This document shows, piece by piece, positions 55,401 to 64,000 of a stretch of 64,000 nucleotides of DNA; position 1 is the first letter of the stretch, and every line of letters begins with the position of its first letter. Source of the stretch: Aplectana chamaeleonis (Eukaryota; Nematoda; Chromadorea; Rhabditida; Cosmocercidae); assembly GCA_029168955.1 (NCBI GenBank), contig JAPDOI010000440.1:139001-203000 (forward strand), given 5' to 3'. A program made the position numbers and the translations under genes. The notes under the pieces were generated by a model, which ran no database searches, had not been told where the DNA came from, and saw only the letters and a program-made list of their open reading frames with translations.

Positions 55401-57030
55401 AGAAGAATTCCACCTATCTTGCTTTCCTCGATTTACCCAAATAATATTCACATGACATAAAGTATTCTGAAGAAATGACTGAAAATGCAAGAAAGTGAGG
55501 AAATGTTTGCGATATGTAGTAGAGACTTGGCTGAAATACAACAAATGGAAGCAAAGTGTGGACAGTGAATACGGTAGATGAAATGTGAGTGTTAGGTGAT
55601 AACTCGCAGGAGATTTTGAGTGCAGTTTCGCTGTTGCAACGGCCAGCCACGGCAACCTTGGACAGAGCCGGCGAGCAGCGCCCGGCCGGCCGGGGCCAGC
55701 CGTGCCAGGCAGGGGAAACCCGTCCATTGCGCCCCGACCCGGAGCTCGTTCCTATCACATCTACATAGTATACTTGAAACATGCACAGATACGCACGCAT
55801 GCGGACGAAAGAGTGCGATAAATGTTAGAGCATTTAGGCCTGTGTTGCAGCCACGAGCATGCTCAACAGCAGACGGCCAGGAAAAAAATATTCGTAAGAA
55901 AGCGAAAAAGGACAAGATACTGGCGAGTGAGCAATCCGACGAAAAAGTGTGCACAAAAAAAACTCTGCGTTCTATCGACCACGGATGTGCAAGAAAGATA
56001 TGCAAAAGAGCAGCAGCCCCTCTTATTTCAAAGAAAGAACCATTCACTTCAATCTTCACCGCTTTCTGCCGAGGGAATAGGTTGGATCAGCCATAATCGG
56101 AACATTAACGACGTAGAAACGTTGGAGACTGTTTGGGAATATACGGGCCACCTTTTCCAAAAGCAGTTCCTCAAACGAATGGGTTCTTGCTGAATGAGGA
56201 ACTCCTGATGGAGTGAGCGAAACAAAAATGCGGAACTTCGGTACTGGAACGGAAAAATCTCTCTTGTTTCCGAAATCGGGTGCGAAAAGCCCGAAAAAGA
56301 GCAAAGCGCTGTCTTCATAGCTCCAAGCAGAAAAAATCGGAATTATTGATTAGGTACCATTGCTTCAATAGAACAGATAGTTCCGCGTTCTGTGAGAACC
56401 ATATGCGGTTCTCGAAAAGCGGAAAGCGGAACCAAAAAAGTGTGAAATTGCGGACTACGGTGGGGCTAATCATCGTGAGCCCTTTATTAATCCAACACCT
56501 ACGAAGTAACGATGGTTTAAACTTCTTAGAATAAGAGCGAAGCTCAGAAAATTCACTATAGTGAGAGCTGATTTTACCCTAATTTACCGGTCAACAACGA
56601 ATTTTGTTCGAAGATGGTTTCCATGTGTAAGCGTCGCTTCTTTTCCTGAAGTTTGTCAATCAGAAGATGTTAGTAAACCACAAAAAAAATGCAAGTAAGA
56701 AAGGAAAGAGGGAGAATGAAAATGCTCTCATCCGGAAAAAAAGGTGATTTTCAAAAACCCTGCTTTGGACGACAACATCTCCCAAAAAGTCGTTGGGAGA
56801 AGCTGTGAAAACCCACACTGATCGTATCAGAAGGGCCGTACGACGGCGTCGATCCATTGCGCTGCTCTCGTCGCAGAATAATAACAACTACTAAAAAAAT
56901 ACGCGGTCGCAGACACGTCTCACTAGGATACGGATGGACCACTGAGGCAGCTCTTTGACCCCGGATGACCGCGATGAAGCAGAGGATGTGGTGCCAGGTT
57001 ACGCATTGCCTGACTCACTTTGGTGCTATT
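52440..57030. other. Unique sequence with a GC-rich patch at 55620-55760; no gene supported
   Basis: Overlapping frames of about 155 residues on both strands at 55592-56096 follow from the GC-rich patch (GCGCCCGGCCGGCCGGGGCC). Neither shows a domain. The remainder is AT-rich, with short frames only. Confidence 0.35.
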
Positions 57031-57041
57031 GTTCTCCTCAG

Positions 57042-57187
57042 GCTAATGCTCTCCAATGGTGAACTGCGCAGAGACGTCGTCACCGTCGTCATAATTGTGG
57101 AGCACAACGTGGCACAATCGGTTGTCCAGAACACTGCCCTCGCGAGGGTCCGGTGCCAGTCAGGCACCAGCGAGGGAATCTTTGAGG
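57042..57187 (+). CDS. Possible internal exon of an unknown gene
   Basis: Acceptor TTGTTCTCCTCAG, then 48 codons starting LMLSNGELRRDVVTVVIIVE, and ending TSEGIFEG before a GAGG|GTAACT donor, phase 1. That phase happens to fit the candidate exon at 61386. No domain is recognised, and a hairpin (GGTGCC/GGCACC) lies inside, so this may be chance. Confidence 0.18.
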
Positions 57188-57199
57188 GTAACTTTGAGT

Positions 57200-58340
57200 T
57201 AATTTAGAAAAACTCTATCAAAATGCTCTTCTTTTCTTGAAGCATAACTTTCAAGAATTCAAGTTCCTCCGAGTAGAGGATGGAAATCAAAGATGCAAAT
57301 GCTTTGAACAACTTTTCACTACGTGTTCGCAGAAGATTTTCGGACAGTCTGAATCTGCATTTTTAGGTCCCAGTTCGAGTGTGTGGCGCGTGTTGGTGTA
57401 CGTTGTGAGCAAGAAACAGCACGGAACGAGCATGTACTACAGAGACTCTAACCTTTCCTTACCAATTACGACCTATCGATCACAGCGCGTTCCACTAGGA
57501 ACCTTCAGTCATAACTTCTGAAATGCGTGAAAGTTTCTGTGCTGGCGAACAACGCACCCGCATTATGCTTCATTAGTCTGATTTTCGATGCCTGGATAAG
57601 GAGTGATTAATTGATTTGTAAAAAACCCTTTCTGCAACATTGCTGCTTAAAAAATCACCGAAGAAGTTTTCCAAGTGAGACCTCGTCAATCGTCCTAACT
57701 CACTAAGGAGTTCAAGAGGCACATGAAAACTTTCCAGAAAAGTTTGGAGATATCTTGAAAGTCTAGTGAAAGTGTCAAACGATCAAGGTGCACGCTAGTG
57801 GCTGCTACGTCCTGTTTAGTTCAGAAAAGATAAGCATGAAAGAGCATAATTCTGTTAGGTGAGGCTATTTTGTGTGCTCATGTTTTGTTGTCCTTTCCGC
57901 TGATTCGCCAGATTTTCACTGACAAGGGAAGCGTTAGTAGCGCCAAACGTATTCGCTAAAACAAATTCTATTGTTAGTATCTCTTGTGCGACCATAGTTA
58001 AACTGCTTTGCATGCCGCTCCGGGCTGCTGGTTCAAAGAGGGTAAAAGCTCTAGACGGTCGTAATTTTAAACTTTTTGTACGCGCAGTAATCCTTTAGAA
58101 ATTTGGCAACGGACTTCGTGGTCGTGCTCAGCGCCCGAAACAACCCCCTGGACAAAGTTTAGGTGGAGTCAGATTTCTCGAACAGTGAACGAAACGATAG
58201 CATTTTCGACTTATACGGATTGTTGGTTGAACGTTTACTTCCATAGGGGTTCTGAAAGCATTCGAGAAAAATTTTCCAGATTTGACATAATTTCTCCCAG
58301 CGAGGGTTATTTGATTTGTCGTTCTCGAATCTGAGGTTAT
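57200..58340. other. No gene recognised; dispersed repeat near 57950-58090
   Basis: The block AGTATCTCTTGTGCGACCAT with GCTGCTGGTTC resembles 34255-34315. Otherwise unique. Confidence 0.35.
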
Positions 58341-58349
58341 TTAACGATT

Positions 58350-58865
58350 TTCCGAAATTTTCGACTTAATTTGTTCAAAGTTTCCCATCAGGGGAAATCT
58401 GAGGGCAAAACGCGACTTTTGACGATTTCCGGAATGCTACGATAGATATGGCTCAAAATGTTTTCTAGGGATTATTCGGAGCGCTAAGCTCGAATCTGAT
58501 GCCCGTTTGTCGATTTTTTGTCAGCTTACGGTATATTACGGTGTGTACACGGTAGTTCGATCAAAGTCCCGGATTTGACTTGAAATTTCTATGCGGTGTT
58601 TATTCGTGGTACTGAATACTGATTCAATGTCGTCCATTTGTCGATTTTCAAATACTGAGGCAGCTTTTCCCCCATGGCATGTAACCTACCGTAGCCTTCA
58701 GCGAACCTCAGAATTTCGGCAATCGGACACCAGATTCTTTTTATTTTCAGCGCCCTAGTTAGGCCCAACATGCAGAATTTCAGCCAAACCAATTTTTTTT
58801 TGAACCCACAACCTTACCTTTTCGCGAAGCTTGAAGAACGCCTACTCAGAAAAATGAAAACAAGC
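58350..58865. repeat. Dispersed repeats related to 13270-13430 and 14890-15290
   Basis: 58365-58500 matches 13280-13420, and 58570-58860 matches 14930-15240, both at moderate divergence; here they are adjacent, so they may be two parts of one longer family. Confidence 0.5.
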
Positions 58866-58965
58866 TACTTGTAATATAAATGTAAGTTACTTGTAATATA
58901 AATGTAAGTTACTTGAATGTCTCAAGTAACTTACATCAATACTACATCTAAGTTACACTTATTTT
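58866..58965. repeat. AAGTTACTTGTAATATAAATG tandem plus inverted unit
   Basis: Two direct 22-bp units (TACTTGTAATATAAATGTAA) are followed by AAGTTACTTGAATGTC and then the inverse TCAAGTAACTTACAT. Confidence 0.65.
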
Positions 58966-59767
58966 ACCTGTAGCTTACCCTTATATACTCACCGTGGGTG
59001 GCCATTTCGCGACGCATACGACACGCGACTCAGACCACGCTTCCGCACGTGGCCACACAAAGCGGAAAAGAATACTTCGAAAAGCGGAAGCGCAATAAAT
59101 TTTAACTAAAAAAAAAAATTTTAACGCAATTTTAACCACCATTCCTCCAAGACGACACGTTACAATCGACTCCTAAAAACCTTTTTTATTCCAATCACTG
59201 ACAGCTTGGCGCAGCTCTTAGTAGACTCTGAGCCATGCCTTGAGGGTGGGTTAGAACGGTGATTTCATCTGTATTTGTTATGAAGGTATATTGAGAGAAT
59301 ACGCTTCCATAGTGCCCAATGCCTATTTTTCTCTCCCCATTCCAAGTACCCCTACTCATTTTGCGTGTCCTGAGAAGGTTGAGCTCTTCTTTGAAGATCA
59401 TTTTCAGGCATATTGAAATACTTGCGTGGATGCGTTCTTTTTTGAAAAGAAAAGCTTATTGTAATTCACCCCGCAACTCGAATCGGCAAAAACACGAGAA
59501 TGAATGGCGCTCTCTTTTCCGCGACAATATGCGGAATTCAGTTTAGATCACAGTGAAATATTAAATCATTGAGAAACGGTGAGTCTCCCCCCACTTAGTA
59601 CACGCTATCAGGTGATATACGTCCAAAGAATAGGTCCATGGGGAAGACTTGCATAATTTATTTAAGTTCACAGCGAAACTTCACAGGTCTAATGCTAAGA
59701 GAGTGGATCGCGTTAGGACTAATAAATAAATAAAACCTTGAGTTTCATGAAGCGCTGCGAGCTTATC

Positions 59768-59912
59768 AGAGACCGGACTAATCATTGCGATAACCCTGAG
59801 TTAACTGATTTGAGTTGGGCTTAGCTCGAGAATCAACGCGGTTGTGCTCGCGCTAAACCCAACTCATATCGGGTAACCCTGGGTTAACGCAATGATGGAT
59901 CCGGCTCCGGGT
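59768..59912. mobile_element. 145-bp hairpin element
   Basis: GAGACCGGACTAATCATTGC continuing GATAACCCTGAGTTAA pairs with TTAACGCAATGATGGATCCG at the right; the inner blocks GAGTTGGGCTTAGC and GCTAAACCCAACTC also pair. Confidence 0.6.
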
Positions 59913-60329
59913 AGTTGACTACCCTTTGTCTTTCTTTTGAAGGCACCGTTCGCGATCATCCTCAGCGACTTTCCACACTGAAATTATAGGCTAGAAGGAT
60001 TCTAGGCTCCCAACGCCGAAAGAACGGCAGAAAACGAGCCAGGAATGGCGAAACAACGGCTGCAAATAAGCGCTTCAGAGTCCTAGATCCGCCCGTGCCC
60101 CATTTCATCCCCCTCGATGTGAACAAATGAACATTCAGATTACAGGAATGATCTAGTGAAGGAAGTGCTAATAAGTGAGCTGATCGCTTGATTGCATCAT
60201 CCTTCATCGCGGTCAATTCCTCCACGCTCAAAAATCAACGTAAACAAGGAAGGGCCCATTTTGGCCCAAAAAACGCGGGTTTCGCGTCCTTTTTAAGCAT
60301 GCCTTGCAAGATAGGGCACCAGACCTTAA

Positions 60330-60766
60330 AGGCAGTGTCCACGATGAATTTCGTCCTCGGTTTTTAGCCGGAAATCGAAAGTTCAGAGTCTCATTGGAGC
60401 ACTGGGGTGGAAAGAACGAACGAATACGGGCCCGAAAGAGCTCCATACGGCTACGAAGTCCGCTCGCTCTAGCCCTTCCGCTCGCGATCGAGTTTTCCGA
60501 GGAACAGTTTGGCCGCTTCTTCATTAGCATTGGAGCGCGAGCGCGGCTGAGTTTTAGCATTGGCGCGCATTTGCGCACGCTGTCTACTTCAGGCCCATGC
60601 CCGCGCAACTGATCCACCGCTGAAATGTGGCTTTCAAGAAGAAGAGCTGACTTTGGATGTTTCGCAGCGTTTTTCATGATTCTTTCTTCACTGATGGAAC
60701 AGTCTGACTTTAAACCTTAGTTTTCTGGTGGAAACTCGAAAACGATTTTTATCGTGGGCACTGCCT
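60330..60766. mobile_element. 437-bp TTAA element (family Q, copy 2)
   Basis: AGGCAGTGTCCACGATGAAT to TTATCGTGGGCACTGCCT with TTAA at 60326-60329 and 60767-60770. Near-identical to 26009-26446, which suggests recent activity. The minus-strand frame of 149 residues across it is a by-product. Confidence 0.82.
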
Positions 60767-61385
60767 TTAAGTAAACCGTGCAGATATCTGAAGTGAAGTC
60801 TATCGGGAACACTGCCTTTAATGGAATTCCTCTAAACGTGAGGAGGTTTTTGTGCTCATGTTTGGATATTAAGATGCGTGGTTATAAACAGTATTTAACT
60901 CTTCGGCAACTGTTCCTATGGATGGACAATTCCTAAACGATGTGGGCAGGCTGATTCCAAGCGCCGGCCGATCCACACTAATTTTGCCCATTTTCTGGCC
61001 ATCTTTCGTCGCTCTTTATCCCAACTTTTATTGAAAGGACTCAAAGCCACTTTGTTTTTTGGGAGAAAAACGGGACTGCTTCCCGCCGTAGAAAAAAACT
61101 GCTCCCAAACCATCTTCTTTTGTCTTAGCCGCATGCTTGCGAGTAACAGCTCAGCAAGAAATATATGGTCAGATCCACTAATCCTTTTCTAGCTTGCTGT
61201 GGACACAATAGTGTTTCGTTGCTACCCTCACGCCTTTGAACCAGTGAGAAATTCGTGAAGAACCTTCTCCAATGTTTTGTTTAGCCTCTGTTCAGACCAC
61301 AGCTGCCCAAGAATATTTGTGCAATGACTTTTCATATTACATAGGAATCATGAGACGGCTATATGGGCGATGTGTATGTTTTCAG

Positions 61386-61615
61386 TTGATGTGCGAGCAG
61401 TGGCTGGCACGGATAGCCGACCGACTAGAAACCGCAACTCGACAGCGGAGGGGGCTGGCCGCGATGAAAGTTCGAACAAACATCGCGATGGCGGCGCTAT
61501 GGAAAACGACAAGATAAGGGCGATACCACTGCGGGATGAGAGTGAACACGAAAGACTTGCACTTCTGGCCAGATCACAACTCAGAGACTTCGATGAAATC
61601 GAAATAGCAGAGTGA
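61386..61615 (+). CDS. Possible terminal exon of an unknown gene
   Basis: A strong acceptor (GTGTATGTTTTCAG) leads into 75 codons in one frame: DVRAVAGTDSRPTRNRNSTA, then EGAGRDESSNKHRDGGAMEN, DKIRAIPLRDESEHERLALL, ARSQLRDFDEIEIAE and a stop. The sequence is hydrophilic and strongly charged, as in real disordered tails, and does not overlap the repeats on either side. It needs one base from a preceding exon. No upstream exon could be identified with confidence. Confidence 0.35.
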
Positions 61616-61741
61616 TTTCGGAAAGGGTGTTGACACATTGTTTCACCCATGGATATGTATTGCGGTTTAGGCGTACTGCTACATCAATCAGATATGCTAT
61701 GTTCAGAATACTATTTTGCGACGGCTAGGGCTTCTTAATTA

Positions 61742-61885
61742 AAGGCAGCGTCCGCGCAGAAAACCGCATCTGTGTTTTTCTTCTCAATCCAATGTATGAA
61801 CCAAGTGGAGATAGTTGGCGAAGCTTGAGGTCTCAATGTTGCGTATTCATAATGCTATAGGCTCGTGAAAATCGCTCCGTGGTCT
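61742..61885. repeat. Dispersed repeat, copy of 8365-8510
   Basis: TTAAAGGCAGCGTCCGCGCA start, then CAAGTGGAGATAGTTGGCGA and GCTCGTGAAAATCGCTCC. The TTAA before AGGCAGCG suggests the end of a TTAA-type element. Confidence 0.6.
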
Positions 61886-62608
61886 GAAAAGGCGTTTTCC
61901 CGGTCGATCATCTAACACGAGGAACAGAAACCCCACGACAGTCTTCGGCCGGCCGCGGAAATCCAATTTTCTAAATTCTTTATTCCGAAGAATCTTCGAG
62001 TTAAGACGTGGATATTGAAAGCCTCCTATTTTTAGATGATCATTGACAGCAGTAAAGCGAAAGGAATTGCGGAACCCAGAAAGTTAAGGGGGCTAAACCA
62101 ATTCAGCCGTTCAAATTTTCGATATTTGTGTAATACACAAGACACACCGGACAGACGTGAGAAAAAGGAGGCTGAATGCTGCGAGATTTTCAAACGAGTT
62201 TTTCTCGGAAACTTGAGTGTTTTGGGTGGTCTCTTCATGATATATGACAACCTGGTAAGCCTACCTGCGCAAAATTGTGAAAAAAATAAACACGGTTTTT
62301 AGCGCGTACGCTACCTTTAAGTCTTGAAGGGTATAGATGAACTGTGCGCATGCTGCGATCATTGCCCGCTCTAAGCTTTAGATTGTACAAAATCCATTCC
62401 GGGTAGTTGAGAGAGCTACGGAAGGGGGAGGTACTCAAGTAACGCCAGCGTTCTGGGTTGCAACGACTTATTCTTGGTCAAGGAGTCGACGATAGGATCA
62501 TACTGCTTGCTGGTGAATACTCAATAGTAAGGATGCAGTGCGAGCTCATGAGAAAGAGTTGCCAACACAATTTGAACCTTTTCAAACTAAAAAGGCGAAC
62601 ATCCTTAA

Positions 62609-63098
62609 AGGCAGTCAGTGTTCACGATAAAAAATGTGTTTCAGTTTCTGCTAGGAGTTTGTAGTGGAGGGGCACACTGTAACGTTGGCTTCGTAAGAAG
62701 GCATGAAAGCGAGCCAGGAAAAGCTTCAAAAGAGTCCGAAGCTGCCAATTCGAGCGCAACGCAAACCCCAAAAGCGCAACACATGCCTACTGACGTGAAC
62801 AAATGAATGCTCAAGATCGTGAGATGAGCGATGATTTCCAATCATTAGCCCCGTTCTTCAGTTCATTCTCAACTTCTCTCTTTACTCAGGTCAGCTCGCA
62901 TACATCGGCTGCAAAAGACGGAAGATACAAGCCTCAGACAACTCGTCCACCATGTTTCCTTAGCTCAATTTTCGAGGGACCATAACTCCGTTCTCAGGAG
63001 GTCTTGTACGATTTCAGAGACACCATTGGAATCATCATGGGGCCCTTTTCAAGATAGGTGGAAAAGCAGAAAAACGATTCTTATCGTGAACACTGCCT
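62609..63098. mobile_element. 490-bp TTAA element (family R, copy 2)
   Basis: AGGCAGTCAGTGTTCACGAT to TTATCGTGAACACTGCCT, TTAA at 62605-62608 and 63099-63102. The left end has a duplicated CAGT. Confidence 0.78.
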
Positions 63099-63102
63099 TT
63101 AA

Positions 63103-63578
63103 AGACACAGTCCAACCTCATGATCGTTTTTTAGTTTTTCCACCTATCTTGAAAACGGACCCAAGCCGATTCCAACGATGTCTCTGGAACCGTAAAAGAC
63201 CCCCTAGGAATGGAGTCATGGCCCCTCAAATATGGAGCTGCGGAAGCTTGGTGGACGAGTTGTCCGAGGCTTGTAACCTCCGTCATTTGAGACCGGTGTA
63301 AGTGAGTCGACCTGAATGAAGAGAGAGGCTGAAAAACAAGGAAAGACTATTGACTGGGATCCATCGATCATCTCGCTTCTTTTGAGCTCGAAAGATCCTT
63401 AAAGGGGCGTGTCAAAGTGGCTTCCTGATGTGGGTGCCCCGAAGAGGCTTCCTCCTATATCTCGCTTATTCGAAGGAAACGAGAGCTTGCACTCGGCAGG
63501 TGTTATATGGGATGGGCCTACTTCGCAATTATGTGAAAATCTCCGATTTCGTCCCTGCCCTGGGCTTGGGCTGTGCCT
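63103..63578. mobile_element. 476-bp TTAA-type element immediately adjoining the previous one
   Basis: AGACACAGTCCAACCTCATG to GGGCTTGGGCTGTGCCT, sharing the TTAA at 63099-63102 and followed by a decayed ATAA. The first 200 bp match family R in the opposite orientation (TGGAGTCATGGCCCCTCA), so it is a mosaic with family P-like ends. A further AGGCAGAGATTACGAT end starts at 63583 and runs to the window end. Confidence 0.6.
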
Positions 63579-64000
63579 ATAAAGGCAGAGATTACGATAA
63601 AAAACCGCACTTTAGTTTTCGATGTTCTTGAGTAGCTAAGTCCACTAAGAAGGGGTTAATATGAAAAAATCCCCACAGAACACCTAAATACCGGAAAAAT
63701 CATTTGGAGAAATCCCTGAAAAACTTGCCCCTGCCTGTTTGCGTGTTTCGGAGAATGTAGACAACGCATCGAACCTGACTTCAGTGAAATGGTTTCGCTC
63801 TTTAAAATCCCTAGGTAAGTGACTTTGCTTACCGTTTCCTGGACTGAGGATTCCTTAAAAAACAAGAGGGGCTATTGCACATCCTGGAATGTTAGAACCT
63901 TTCGCGATGAGAAAATATTCGAAACTTTGGTGCCTGTTCCTACGGTAAAACGAATGTCGACAACTTTTTTCTGAGCCTATGAGCACATTTCCATGGTTCC

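Noticed and set aside
55592..56096. Overlapping frames of 155 and 158 residues on opposite strands
   Set aside because: Both follow from a GC-rich patch with few stops; no domain, no splice support, and neither can be preferred.
60228..60677. Minus-strand frame of 149 residues
   Set aside because: It crosses a family Q transposable element whose other copy at 26199-26456 gives a similar frame; repeat-derived.

Overview
The window looks like a repeat-rich nematode genome segment, probably a strongylid (hookworm-like) worm. This is inferred from worm-type TTTTCAG splice acceptors, an intron-rich gene with transposon-filled introns, many short inverted-repeat elements inserted at TTAA, and decayed RTE-type and Penelope-like retroelements. 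There is no prokaryotic gene organisation. Most open frames here arise by chance or from repeats.

One gene is well supported. A tandem C2H2 zinc-finger protein lies on the minus strand from the ATG at 41224 to the stop at 21631, in 15 proposed coding exons. It has an acidic N-terminus, eleven clear fingers plus a possible degenerate one, a proline-rich region, a leucine/glutamine-rich segment, and two overlapping SUMO-consensus sites near the C-terminus. Reading phase is kept at every junction except exon 3/4. Its introns, above all the 7.7-kb intron 14 (29634-21963) and the 5-kb intron 8, are packed with mobile elements, an (AT)n tract and palindromes.

Layout. 1-11.95 kb is a transposon nest: a Penelope-like remnant split by a 598-bp element with a 3-bp target duplication, a TTAA-flanked palindromic element inside a larger inverted repeat, two unrelated RTE-type LINE fragments, and an element of about 2.5 kb with long terminal repeats that was itself split by a 1377-bp hAT-like element with a perfect 8-bp duplication. 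12-19.4 kb holds dispersed repeats, paired inverted elements and a 0.7-kb palindrome. 19.4-20.06 kb is a 42-bp minisatellite. 20.1-21.6 kb is the 3' flank of the zinc-finger gene. 21.6-41.3 kb is the gene. 41.3-59 kb is mostly unique, repeat-poor DNA with no recognisable gene. 59.7-64 kb is again dense in TTAA elements, with one plausible terminal exon at 61386-61615.

The most useful signals are the reconstructed gene, the insertion events proven by target duplications or restored reading frames, and a decaying transposon family with long terminal repeats around a conserved minus-strand protein segment (two copies, at 9.4-11.9 and 37.1-38.1 kb). No database search was possible, so family names come from motif recognition.
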